Below are positions 48,464 to 56,666 of a DNA stretch of 64,000 bases, one piece after another (the stretch's first letter is position 1; each line of letters opens with the position of its first letter). The position numbers and the translations under genes were made by a program. Location of the stretch: the NCBI GenBank assembly GCA_963732225.1, contig CAVSYR010000002.1, forward strand, positions 744,001-808,000, written 5' to 3'. The DNA comes from VRUE01 sp963732225. GTDB taxonomy: Bacteria; Actinomycetota; Thermoleophilia; Solirubrobacterales; 70-9. The notes below the pieces were generated by a model that did not search any database, had not been told where the DNA came from, and was given only the letters and a program-made list of their open reading frames with translations.

Positions 48464-50997
48464 GCGCGATCGCGGCCTGGGCTGTCCGCCACGCGCGGCC
48501 GGTCCTGGCGGTTGCGGCTCTGCTTGCGATCGGGGCCGCGGTCGCGGCGACCCAGCTCTCGACCGACGCCGGCACTGACACCCTCGTCGACCGCGACAGC
48601 GAGAGCTATCGCGCCACCGAACGGGTGCGCGAAGTCTTCGGCGAAGAACCGGTTGTCGTCGTCGCCGAAGGCGACCTGCAGGAACTGATCCTGACCCCGA
48701 ACCTGGGGCGCCTGTTGCGGCTCGAGGGTTGCCTCTCGGGCAAGGTGCCAAAAGGAGCCACGCCGATCCCCGGCCCCTGTACCGAACTGGCGAAGCTGAA
48801 CCCTGTGCAGTTCCTCGCCGGGCCGGGGACCTTCCTCAACGAGGCTGTGATCCAGATCGACGAACAGCTGCAACGGCTGGCCGCCACCGTGCCGCCCGAT
48901 CAGCTGCGTGAATTCCTCCTGCAAGTGGCGGCGCGCTACGGCATCACCAGCGCCCCGAGCATCAGCAACCCGGAATTCCTCGCCTCGGTCGTCTTTGACC
49001 TGCACCAATCTCGCGGCACGCCAAAGGCACGGCTTGCCTATCTGTTCCCCAACGACCACTCGACCCAGATCGTCCTGCGCCTGCGGCCCGATCTCAGTGA
49101 CAGCGAACGCAGCGAGGCGCTGCGGCTGATCCGCGAAGCGGTCTACGACACGACGCCGCGCAAGGCCTGCACCTACAGGGGCCAGCCAGAGGCCTGCTTC
49201 GGGTTGCACGGGGCCGGCACCTACACGATCACTGGAGCTCCGGTCCTGGTCGAAGGGATTACGGGGGCGCTGAAGGAAGCGCTGCTGATCCTCTTCGCGG
49301 TCGCGATTGTCGTCATGGGAATCGTCCTGCTGCTCGTCTTTCACTCGCGCTGGCGCTTGTTGCCGCTGGCGATCGCGCTTGCCGCGGCGGCGCTCACCTT
49401 CGGCTTGCTCGATCTATTTGGCGGGTCACTGACGATTGCTTCGATCGCGACGCTTCCGATCCTGATCGGCCTCGTGGTCGATTACGCGATCCAGCTGCAA
49501 GCGCGGTTCGATGAGGCGAGCGCCGGTGGAGCCGCGCCGATTGAGGCCGCTCGTTCGGCTGCGGGCCGGGCCGGCCCAACGATCGCCACTGCTTGCCTTG
49601 CGACCGCCGCCGGGTTCCTCGCCCTCCAGCTCTCGCCGATTCCGATGGTCCGTGGCTTCGGCATCCTGCTCATCGTTGGTATTGCTCTCGGCCTTGGACT
49701 GGCGCTCACGGTTGGGTTCGCGGCGCTCGGTCTGCGGGGCCGGAAGGGAAGAGGGGGTGTCCCTCCGCTTGCTGGGTTTTTCGCCACGGCGTTTCCGGCA
49801 CTAGCTGAGTGGGTGGGGAGAAAAAGAGAACGCCGCGCCCATCCGGGGCACCCCCTCTTCCCGTCCGAGCGCGTCATCGGACTCGCGCTCAGCCATCCGC
49901 GACGGGTGCTGGCTATCGGCGGGGTGCTAGCGGTGATCGGATGGGGCCTTGGGACTCAGATCGACACCGTGTCTGATGTGCAGTCGCTAGGGCCGCAGGG
50001 TTTGCGGGAGATCAAGGACTTGGAACGGGTTCAGGACGCTACGGGCGTTGCGGGGCAGTTGCAGGTGGCGGTTGAAGCTCCCGATCTCTCCGACCCGGCG
50101 ACGATTGAGTGGATGGCTGGCTTCAAGCAGCGGGTGCTTGAAGAGAACGGGTTCTCGGGGGCGCAGCCCAGTTGCCTCAAAGCTGAAATCTGCCCGGGGC
50201 CGGCGCTCTCTGACTTCTTGGTCAGCAGCAAAAGAAAAGAACAACTGAAGCGGAATGAAATCCGTGCGACGTTGAGGGAACTGCCTCCCTACGACCTCGA
50301 ACAACTGGCGCCCGTGAACCCGAAGACCGGACTTCCGGGGCAGCTGGCGCTGCTCAGCTTTGGCATTCGCTCGCAGTCGCTGCAAGGTCAGCAAGCGGTT
50401 ATTTCGCGGGTGCGGGACGCGGTGGGGGAGCCCGGATCGCCGGGCGGCCCGCCGGCGGGGGTGAAGGTGCGGTTCGCCGGGCTACCTGTGATCACCGCAG
50501 CGGCCGCATCGGATCTCTCCAGCAGCCGTTACTGGCTGACGCTGGCGGGGCTCGCCGCGGTGGCGCTTGCGCTGCTTGCCGCCTACCGCTCGTTCATCCG
50601 GGCGCTGGTGCCGCTGGTTCCGGTCGTGCTCGCCACGGGCTGGTCCTCGCTCGTGCTCTGGCTTACTCAGATCCCGCTCAACCCGATGTCGGCTGCGCTG
50701 GGGGCGCTGACAATCGCGATCGCGACCGAGTTCAGCGTGATCCTCGCCGCTCGCTTCCGCGAGGAGCGCGGTGGGGGGTTGACTGCGGCCGCGGCGATTA
50801 GGGCGGCTTACGCCCGCACCGGGCCCGCCGTCTTTGCCTCGGCGGTGACGGTGATCGCCGGCTTCGCGGTCCTGATCGCCAGCGACGTCAGCATGCTGCG
50901 CGACTTCGGCTTCGTCACCGTGATCGACCTTGGCGTGGCGCTGCTCGGGGTAATGGTGGCGCTGCCCGCCGCGCTGTCCTGGCTGGAGGAGCGGTGA
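48460..50997 (+). CDS. RND/MMPL-superfamily lipid transporter
   Basis: 845 residues from TTG 48460 overlapping the ATPase stop. The topology is classical: helix 1 (~10-32), external loop (~35-265), helices 2-6 (~270-430), helix 7 (~475), second external loop, helices 8-12 (~690-840). LPILIGLVVDYAIQLQARFDEA is the RND helix-4 signature; the equivalent in the second half is AIATEFSVILAARFRE. The cytoplasmic loop at about 430-470 (GRGGVPPLAGFF...HPLFPSERV) is encoded by palindromic element E4. Its position after MlaE/MlaF genes suggests lipid or hopanoid export. Confidence 0.88.
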   Translation: MSAIAAWAVRHARPVLAVAALLAIGAAVAATQLSTDAGTDTLVDRDSESYRATERVREVFGEEPVVVVAEGDLQELILTPNLGRLLRLEGCLSGKVPKGATPIPGPCTELAKLNPVQFLAGPGTFLNEAVIQIDEQLQRLAATVPPDQLREFLLQVAARYGITSAPSISNPEFLASVVFDLHQSRGTPKARLAYLFPNDHSTQIVLRLRPDLSDSERSEALRLIREAVYDTTPRKACTYRGQPEACFGLHGAGTYTITGAPVLVEGITGALKEALLILFAVAIVVMGIVLLLVFHSRWRLLPLAIALAAAALTFGLLDLFGGSLTIASIATLPILIGLVVDYAIQLQARFDEASAGGAAPIEAARSAAGRAGPTIATACLATAAGFLALQLSPIPMVRGFGILLIVGIALGLGLALTVGFAALGLRGRKGRGGVPPLAGFFATAFPALAEWVGRKRERRAHPGHPLFPSERVIGLALSHPRRVLAIGGVLAVIGWGLGTQIDTVSDVQSLGPQGLREIKDLERVQDATGVAGQLQVAVEAPDLSDPATIEWMAGFKQRVLEENGFSGAQPSCLKAEICPGPALSDFLVSSKRKEQLKRNEIRATLRELPPYDLEQLAPVNPKTGLPGQLALLSFGIRSQSLQGQQAVISRVRDAVGEPGSPGGPPAGVKVRFAGLPVITAAAASDLSSSRYWLTLAGLAAVALALLAAYRSFIRALVPLVPVVLATGWSSLVLWLTQIPLNPMSAALGALTIAIATEFSVILAARFREERGGGLTAAAAIRAAYARTGPAVFASAVTVIAGFAVLIASDVSMLRDFGFVTVIDLGVALLGVMVALPAALSWLEER
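49746..49862. repeat. Long inverted-repeat element E4, inside the RND reading frame
   Basis: Perfect 14-bp arms (49746-49759 and 49849-49862), 18 bp if one wobble is allowed. Inside, CTTGC...TTTTTCGCCA, CGGCGTT...AACGCCG and GAAAAAG resemble the core of E1. It stays in frame and adds about 39 residues to a cytoplasmic loop. Confidence 0.8.
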
Positions 50998-51653
50998 GGG
51001 ACCGCTACTCGCTCGTTGTCGGCTTGATCTTTGCCGCCGTGATCGTGATTGCCGTGGTCAACACGCTCGAGCACAAGGATGAAGGCACCCTGGGGCTCGA
51101 CAAGCTCGCCAGCCGCTGGCCGCTGCCCGAGTTCGCCGTGCCGCGGGCCGACGGATCGCTGGAAGGGGACGCGAACGTCGCCCAGGACGATTGCGAAACC
51201 TCGCAGACGCCCTGCCCGCAGTCGGCCCGGCGCGAGCCGGCCTGCCGGATCTCGACTCCCGGCGCGATCCGGGTCTGCGAACTCTTCGGCCGGCCGCTGG
51301 TGATCTCGTTCTGGTTCACGAAGGGCGGCAGTACCTGCACCGAACAGCAGGATGTGGTCGATCAGGTCTACCGGCGTTACCGTGGGCGGGTGAACTTCCT
51401 CTCACTCGATATTCGCGATGACCGCGGCACGGTTCGCGAACTGATCGAGCGTAACGGCTGGAAGATGCCGGTCGGCTATGACCGCGACGGTGCGGTCGCG
51501 AGTCTCTACCGGGTCGGCATCTGTCCGACCATCGCCTACGTTTACCCCGGCGGCACCCTGCAGGAGGCGAGCATCGGCGAACTAAGCGCTCAGCAGTTGG
51601 AAGCCCGGATCGACAACCTGCTGCGGGCGACGCGAGCGGCGGAGGGCAGCTGA
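50994..51653 (+). CDS. Membrane-anchored thioredoxin-like (TlpA/AhpC-fold) protein
   Basis: 219 residues from GTG 50994 (GTGA overlap with the RND gene). One N-terminal helix anchors it (LVVGLIFAAVIVIAVVNTL). The thioredoxin fold is shown by FGRPLVISFWFTKGGSTCTEQQ and GICPTIAYVYPGG (cis-Pro region). In place of the CxxC of thiol reductants there is only one Cys (GSTC), so it is not a standard disulfide reductase. Extra cysteines lie in the variable segment (DDCETSQTPC, ACRIS, RVCEL). Probably extracytoplasmic redox or scaffold role within the transporter operon. Confidence 0.8.
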   Translation: MRDRYSLVVGLIFAAVIVIAVVNTLEHKDEGTLGLDKLASRWPLPEFAVPRADGSLEGDANVAQDDCETSQTPCPQSARREPACRISTPGAIRVCELFGRPLVISFWFTKGGSTCTEQQDVVDQVYRRYRGRVNFLSLDIRDDRGTVRELIERNGWKMPVGYDRDGAVASLYRVGICPTIAYVYPGGTLQEASIGELSAQQLEARIDNLLRATRAAEGS

Positions 51654-52325
51654 GTGGCCGGCGCCAAAGCCGGCGGATCGGAGCTTGACTCCGAGCCCCG
51701 GCCCCAGCAGGGCTGGGTCGCCCCGCACATCGCCGCCGAGTTCCCCGGCCTGGGCATCGCCTGGGTGGAGCTCGAGAGCAAGCGAACCCACAGTCCCGAG
51801 CCGGTGCAGCGGCGGCTGCGCGATCTCTCCGACCGCTTTTACGGCTCGCACGCGATTCACATGCGGGAGCGGCCGATCCCCTGGGCCTACCGCGTCTTCT
51901 TTCGCCAGATCGGCCTCGACCCCGACCACACGCGAACCCCGGTCGAGCAGCTTGCTCTCGACCGCCTCCACGACGGCGCCTTCATCAGCCGCGGCATGCC
52001 CGCCGATGCCCTCACCATCGCCACGGTCGAGACCGGCATCGCCCTGCGCGTCTTCGACACGACCAAGCTCCGGGGCGAGCTCTGCATTCGCGACTCGGCC
52101 CCGGGCGAGGAGCTGCCGGGCAAGCCCGTCAAGCTGGCCCAGGGAACGCTGACGATCGCCGACGGCCGTGGCCCGCTGGCGCTGCTCTTCGGCGGGCCGG
52201 CGGCCGATCAGGAGCTCGACTCGGACGCCACCCAGATCGCGATCGTCGCGGTGCAGGTCAAGGGAGTGCCCCAGGCGGCGGTTGATGAGGCGCTCTGGAT
52301 CGCCGGCGCGGCGATCGCAGCCTGA
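51654..52325 (+). CDS. B3/B4 tRNA-binding domain protein (PheT-like editing domain)
   Basis: 223 residues, GTG 51654 right after the previous stop. RVFFRQIGLDPDHTRTPVEQL and FISRGMPADALTIATVETGI match the stand-alone B3/B4 domain that also occurs in the phenylalanyl-tRNA synthetase beta subunit. The FPGLGIAWVELE start is typical. Stand-alone versions are proposed editing or amino-acid-binding proteins. Its link to the transport operon may be only co-transcription. Confidence 0.85.
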   Translation: MAGAKAGGSELDSEPRPQQGWVAPHIAAEFPGLGIAWVELESKRTHSPEPVQRRLRDLSDRFYGSHAIHMRERPIPWAYRVFFRQIGLDPDHTRTPVEQLALDRLHDGAFISRGMPADALTIATVETGIALRVFDTTKLRGELCIRDSAPGEELPGKPVKLAQGTLTIADGRGPLALLFGGPAADQELDSDATQIAIVAVQVKGVPQAAVDEALWIAGAAIAA

Positions 52326-52400
52326 TCGCCTATTTCGCCTTCCTTAACCGGTTCATCGTTTTCAGCCGCGGCAGCGTGATCTACACTCGATGCGGGTTTT

Positions 52401-52895
52401 ATGCCGGATCTGCTCGATCGAGACACACTCAAGACATTTCGAGTGGGAGGCGACGAGCGCCTCGCGCGCGCTGAGCTGCGCCGTCAGGTCGGCCGTCTCG
52501 AGCACGAGCTGTCGCGCCTTTGCGCCGAGGCTTTCCCGCGCCTCAGGCTCGACACCGAGGTCCCGGCCAGCTTCGCCGTGCCCCGGGTCGCCAGGCTCGA
52601 GGAGCTGGAGCAGGTCCGCGATGCTCTGGCCGAGCGGATCTCGATCGCTCGCGAGGCACTGCGCGAGCAGGATGAGCTGGAGACCCGCAACCGCGAGCTG
52701 CTCGAGGACATGCTGGCGGCGCCGGCGGAGCACAAGTGGATGCGGATCTCGCGCGCCGACGTCGGCGAGCCTGGCTGCGGCCACTGGCACTCTCGCCCCC
52801 GCCTCGGGCCCCTGGGCATGCTGATGGGCTGGTGGCGGGTCAAGGTCTCCTCCGGATGTCCGTTATCCGGACGGCTTGCGGCCGTTGAGCGATAG
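52401..52895 (+). CDS. Coiled-coil protein of unknown function
   Basis: 164 residues from ATG 52401; no clear SD. Residues 20-105 are largely helical with heptads (ELRRQVGRLEHELSRL, then LEELEQVRDALAERISIARE). The C-terminal 55 residues are Gly/Trp/Cys-containing (GCGHWHSRPRLGPLGML, then SSGCPLSG). No family recognised. The next gene overlaps its end. Expression and exact start are uncertain. Confidence 0.6.
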   Translation: MPDLLDRDTLKTFRVGGDERLARAELRRQVGRLEHELSRLCAEAFPRLRLDTEVPASFAVPRVARLEELEQVRDALAERISIAREALREQDELETRNRELLEDMLAAPAEHKWMRISRADVGEPGCGHWHSRPRLGPLGMLMGWWRVKVSSGCPLSGRLAAVER

Positions 52896-53283
52896 ACCGG
52901 GCCAAGAGGAGCGACCGCCGGCACCGTGGGGAAACTTCCCGCTGGCCGAGCTAACCGTGCTGGCCGGCATCGTGATGCTGGTGATCGGCCTCGTCAGCGC
53001 CAGCCCAACCGCGATCGGGGTCGGGGTCGTCCTCGCCGGGCTTGGCGGCCTCGAGGTCTCCCTGCGCGAGCACCTCGCCGGCTACCGCTCGCACACGACG
53101 CTGCTCGCCGGCACGGTCTTCGTGCTGGTCACCGGCGGTCTCTTCTACCTCGGCGGCCTGATCCTGGCGGTCTGCTTGGGGGTCGGCGCGGTCGCCTTCG
53201 CCGCGTCCTTCTTCACCCTGAGGCGCGCCTTTCAGCGCGCCTCAGGCGGCCTCTCGTTCAAGGTCGGCCGCTTCGGCAGCTGA
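52885..53283 (+). CDS. Small membrane protein
   Basis: 132 residues if TTG 52885 is used; TTG 52876 is the alternative. About four hydrophobic segments (FPLAELTVLAGIVMLVIGLV, then PTAIGVGVVLAGLGG, LLAGTVFVLVTGGLFYLGG and ILAVCLGVGAVAF) are followed by a basic tail. Overlaps the coiled-coil gene end. A perfect 11-bp stem lies within its 3' coding part (53218-53245). Function unknown. Confidence 0.6.
   Translation: MSDRPGQEERPPAPWGNFPLAELTVLAGIVMLVIGLVSASPTAIGVGVVLAGLGGLEVSLREHLAGYRSHTTLLAGTVFVLVTGGLFYLGGLILAVCLGVGAVAFAASFFTLRRAFQRASGGLSFKVGRFGS
53218..53245. repeat. Perfect 11-bp hairpin inside the 3' end of the small membrane protein gene
   Basis: CTGAGGCGCGC (53218-53228) pairs with GCGCGCCTCAG (53235-53245) across a 6-nt loop. 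It is 38 bp before the stop and could act in termination or mRNA stability. Confidence 0.6.
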
Positions 53284-53292
53284 CCGTCGGCC

Positions 53293-53649
53293 TCAGACGA
53301 GGACTGACTCGCGGGAAGAAAGTTCGGAGGAGAGGAGCGAGCGCTGGCGCGAGGTCAGCGTGCCGAGCTTCTTGTTCTCGTTGAGCGCGAGCCCGATCAG
53401 GAACTTGCGGGCGCGGGTGCGGCCCCAGCGGCGCTGGCTGGTCAGCAGCTCGGCCAGGGTCATGCTCTCGGTCTCCCAGGGGCACTCGCGCACAACGTCC
53501 GCCGCGTCGACGTCACCCCGCGCAATCGAGCGCTTGAGCTCTGCCCTCGCAAGTCGCACGCGGTTGGCGCGAGCGAGCGCCTGCATGTGTTGCGGGGCCT
53601 GGATTACGGAAGCGGTCGTCTGAGCAGGGGCGATCGAAGCTGCGTCCAC
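53293..53649 (-). CDS. mihF: Integration host factor, actinobacterial type (mIHF)
   Basis: 118 residues from GTG 53649 with GGAGGAG upstream. The core is typical of mIHF: LARANRVRLARAELKRSI, then MTLAELLTSQRRWGRTRARK (helix-two-turns-helix DNA-contact region) and LGTLTSRQRSLLSSEL. It is a nucleoid-associated DNA-bending protein, usually essential. The N-terminal ~20 residues are a flexible extension. The 250 bp upstream (53650-53896) hold no gene that I can support. Confidence 0.88.
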   Translation of the reverse strand: MDAASIAPAQTTASVIQAPQHMQALARANRVRLARAELKRSIARGDVDAADVVRECPWETESMTLAELLTSQRRWGRTRARKFLIGLALNENKKLGTLTSRQRSLLSSELSSRESVLV

Positions 53650-53896
53650 TGGGACTCCTCCATTCGAGGTTCATTAACTGGGTAGCTCTGCGCACCGAAC
53701 CGGAGGGGCGAACCTCGGCCTGGCTGAGTTGAGTGCTCCACCATTCGCGTCCCTGCCCCGGGATGCGGTCGGCGCGGACGGCAAGCTATGCGCTGGAGGT
53801 GGAGACCGTCAACCCCGTCGGATGGAAAGTCGCCCCGGGGCGGTCGCTAAGAGCATCTTTTTCGTGGACGATTTGACCTGCCCAGTTTCGGACAGG

Positions 53897-53927
53897 CCCG
53901 AAACTACCCCGACCGGGGTAGTTCGGG
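53897..53927 (-). terminator. Hairpin overlapping the stop codon of the SPT-like gene
   Basis: CTACCCC-GACC-GGGGTAG at 53904-53921, extended by CCCGAA/TTCGGG with one bulged base. The TAG stop (53906-53904) is inside the stem, so terminator and coding end overlap. Confidence 0.6.
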
Positions 53928-55163
53928 AAAGTTCTCGATCACTCTGGCGATTGTTCCCAATGCGCCGTCGAGGTGCTCGCGCTCGTGGGTCGCCATCAGG
54001 CTGGTGCGCAGCAGGGCTCCGCCGGGCGGAACAGCGGGATGGATCGCGACGTTGGTGTAGACGCCGGCATCGAAGAGCGCCTTCCAGAGCAGCACCGCCT
54101 GCCAGTCGTCACCGACCACGACCGGCACTACCGGCGTCGTCGCCACGGTGCCGTCGGGCAGGGTCCCTGGCTCGATCACCTCGAGGCCAAGGTGGCGCAA
54201 CCCCTCGCGCAGGTACTCGGCGTTGGCAAGCAGGGCCTCGAAGAGCCGCGGCCCATCCGAGCGGATCACCCGCAGCGCCTCCAGCGCCGCACCCACCGCC
54301 GCCGGCACAGCCGAAGCGCTGAAGACGAAGGAGCGCGAGGAGATCCGCAGGTACTCGATTACGTCGGCCGGTCCGGCGACGAAGCCGCCGCAGGAGGCGA
54401 GGCTCTTGGAGAAGGTGCCCATGCGCAGGTCGACCTCGTGCTCGAGCCCGAAGAGCTCGCAGGCGCCGGCACCGCGGGCGCCGAGGACACCGGCCCCGTG
54501 CGCCTCGTCGACCATCAGGCGGGCGCCGTAGCCCTTGCAGAGCTCGACGATGCGGGGCAGGTCGCAGACGTCGCCCTCCATCGAGAAGACGCCGTCGACG
54601 ACGACCAGCACGCCGCCGCCGTCCTCGGCGGCGCGCTGCAGCATCTTCTCCAGCTTGTCCATGCGGTTGTGACGGAAGGGCCGCAGCTTGGCGCCGGAGA
54701 GCCGGCAGCCGTCGAGGATCGAGGCGTGGTCGCCGGAGTCGACGATCACGGTGTCGCCCGGCTCGAGGATCGTGCCGATCGTGCCCAGGTTCGACTGGTA
54801 GCCGGTCGAGAAGACGATTGCGTCCTCGGTCCCCATCCACTCGGCCAGCTCCTGCTCCAGCGCCACGTGCAGCGGTGTCGTGCCGTTGAGCAGGCGCGAA
54901 CCGGTGACACCGGTGCCGTAGGTCTCGAGGGCGTCGCGGGCCGCCTGCTTGACCCGCTCGTCGCCGGTCAGGCCGAGGTAGTTGTTGGAGCCGAGCATGA
55001 TCGTCTCGCGCCCCTCCATCTCAACCACCGGGCCGGCCTGCGAGGTGAGCAGGCGGAAGTAGGGGAGGAGGTCATGCTCCTTGGCCGCTTCCAGCTGCTC
55101 GAGGCGGTCGTGGCTGCGGGCCTTCTCGAAGACGTCGACGGGGGTCCTGGCGGTTTCGCTCAT
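53904..55163 (-). CDS. Alpha-oxoamine synthase family PLP enzyme, serine palmitoyltransferase-like
   Basis: 419 residues. The family includes KBL, BioF, HemA and SPT. PLP-site elements: VFSTGYQSNLG, DSGDHASILDGC, DGVFSMEGDVCDLP, MVDEAHGAGVLG and catalytic Lys in MGTFSKSLASCGG (about 245). By recall, bacterial SPTs share GSRLLNGT, the RFRHN segment, GTFSKS followed by GG rather than the GKALGGASGG of KBL, and a late PAxPxGxxLLR motif (HPAVPPGGALLRTS here). SPT condenses serine with an acyl thioester to 3-ketosphinganine. KBL or BioF remain possible. Divergent from a GNAT-like gene. Confidence 0.8.
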   Translation of the reverse strand: MSETARTPVDVFEKARSHDRLEQLEAAKEHDLLPYFRLLTSQAGPVVEMEGRETIMLGSNNYLGLTGDERVKQAARDALETYGTGVTGSRLLNGTTPLHVALEQELAEWMGTEDAIVFSTGYQSNLGTIGTILEPGDTVIVDSGDHASILDGCRLSGAKLRPFRHNRMDKLEKMLQRAAEDGGGVLVVVDGVFSMEGDVCDLPRIVELCKGYGARLMVDEAHGAGVLGARGAGACELFGLEHEVDLRMGTFSKSLASCGGFVAGPADVIEYLRISSRSFVFSASAVPAAVGAALEALRVIRSDGPRLFEALLANAEYLREGLRHLGLEVIEPGTLPDGTVATTPVVPVVVGDDWQAVLLWKALFDAGVYTNVAIHPAVPPGGALLRTSLMATHEREHLDGALGTIARVIENFPELPRSG

Positions 55164-55186
55164 GCCGGAAGTGTAGGTTCCGGACC

Positions 55187-56329
55187 GTGGCGAGTGTGGC
55201 TATCAGGCCGGTCCGCAGCAAGCGCGAGCTGAAGCGCTTCGTCAAGGTGCCGTTTGGTTTGCACCGCGATCACCCGCAGTGGGTGGCTCCGCTGATCTTC
55301 GAGCGGATGGAGTTCCTCAACCGCGGCAAGAACCCCTGGTTCGAGCACGGTGAGGCCGAGTTCTTCATCGCCGAACGCGACGGCGAGCCGGTCGGCCGCA
55401 TCAGCGCCCAGATCGATCGCAACTGGGACGAGACCCAGGGTGGCAACGACGCGATGTTCGGCTTCTTCGAGACGGTCGAGGACCGGGAGGTCACCGCGGC
55501 GCTGCTCGGGGCGGCGAGCGAGTGGGCCCATGAGAAGGGCCGCAGCCGCGTGCTCGGCCCAATGGACTTCACCACCAACGACGAGATCGGCGTCCTGATC
55601 GAGGGCTACGAGCTGCGGCCAATGATCCTCGAGAACTGGCACCCGCCGTTCTACAAGGAGCTGATCGAGGCTGAGGGTTTCGGCAAGGCGATGGACCTGC
55701 TGATGTGGGAACTGCAGTTCGGCGACCTCAAGGAGGGCGAACGCTTCGATCCCTCGATCCACGCCGCGGCCGAGAAGGCCCTGCGCGAGGAAGGGGTGGT
55801 GATCCGCAACATCAGCCTGCGCAACCTGCCGGCCGAGATGCGCGCTTTCAGCGAGGTCTACAACGAGGCTTGGGGCAGCAACTGGGGCTTCGTCCCCGCC
55901 ACCGACGCCGAGATCGAGTTCCACGCCAAACTGCTCAAGCAGGTCCTCGACGAGGATTGGGCCTATATCGCCGAGAAGGACGGCGAGCCGGTTGGCGCCG
56001 CCCTCACCCTGCCCGACATCAACCAGGCAATGGCGAAGCTGAACGGCCGCCTGCTCCCCTTCGGCTGGCTCAAGTTCCTGCTCGCCAAGCGCAAGGTCGA
56101 CCAGCTGCGCGTCTTCGCCCTCGGCGTCAAGCACGAGTACCGCCACAGCGGCGTCGCCGCCGGCCTCTACCTCAAGCACCTCGAGACCGCTGCTGGGCCG
56201 GGCTTGATCGAAGGTGGCGAGATGGGCTGGATCCTCGAGACCAACGGGCCGATGAACCGAGCGATGGAGGGAATGGGCGGCAAGGTGGTCAAGAAGTACC
56301 GGGTCTACGAGAAGACCCTGAGCGCCTGA
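55187..56329 (+). CDS. GNAT-like acyltransferase, possible bacterial ceramide synthase
   Basis: 380 residues from GTG 55187, 24 bp from the divergent SPT-like start. It appears to be a double GNAT: the N-terminal half has AEFFIAERDGEPVGRISAQID and FGFFETVED; the C-terminal half has WAYIAEKDGEPVGAALTLPD and VKHEYRHSGVAAGLYL, the acetyl-CoA-loop-like stretch. LGPMDFTTNDEIGVLIEGYE marks a family commonly annotated only as N-acetyltransferase. Bacterial ceramide synthase (bCerS) belongs to the GNAT superfamily and is encoded near spt in Caulobacter. That and the neighbouring SPT-like gene are the basis for the suggestion. Confidence 0.7.
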   Translation: MASVAIRPVRSKRELKRFVKVPFGLHRDHPQWVAPLIFERMEFLNRGKNPWFEHGEAEFFIAERDGEPVGRISAQIDRNWDETQGGNDAMFGFFETVEDREVTAALLGAASEWAHEKGRSRVLGPMDFTTNDEIGVLIEGYELRPMILENWHPPFYKELIEAEGFGKAMDLLMWELQFGDLKEGERFDPSIHAAAEKALREEGVVIRNISLRNLPAEMRAFSEVYNEAWGSNWGFVPATDAEIEFHAKLLKQVLDEDWAYIAEKDGEPVGAALTLPDINQAMAKLNGRLLPFGWLKFLLAKRKVDQLRVFALGVKHEYRHSGVAAGLYLKHLETAAGPGLIEGGEMGWILETNGPMNRAMEGMGGKVVKKYRVYEKTLSA

Positions 56330-56399
56330 ACCGGCTTGTTCTGCGCAAGGTGCGGGGTCCTTGCGGTTCGGCGCCGCAGCCATCGCTAAGGTCGGCTGG

Positions 56400-56666
56400 G
56401 TGAGCGATATGGAGCTAGAGCCGGTCTCGGTTCGCGTCCTTCCCCATGAGAGTGCCGCCGGGCTGGTCGTGCGTAACGAGGCGCGGACCGCGGTGATGGC
56501 CGCCGCCGGGGGCGTGCTCGCCGGTGCTGCGACCGTCGCGGCTGTGCGGGCGGTTACCGCCGTCGCCGGCCGCAAGCGGACTCCTCGTCGTCTTTCGCGG
56601 CGCGAACGTCCCAACGTCGTTGCCAGTCGCTCCTTCCTGGTCGACGTCCACCTCTTGGGTCGGTGA
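56400..56666 (+). CDS. Small protein with one hydrophobic segment
   Basis: 88 residues from GTG 56400. TAAGGT at 56387-56392 lies 7 nt before it (leaderless pattern); ATG 56409 is the alternative. A hydrophobic Ala/Val-rich stretch (AVMAAAGGVLAGAATVAAV) is followed by a basic segment RKRTPRRLSRRERP. Stop overlaps the glycosylase gene start by 4 bp, so the pair is coupled. Unknown function. Confidence 0.55.
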   Translation: MSDMELEPVSVRVLPHESAAGLVVRNEARTAVMAAAGGVLAGAATVAAVRAVTAVAGRKRTPRRLSRRERPNVVASRSFLVDVHLLGR

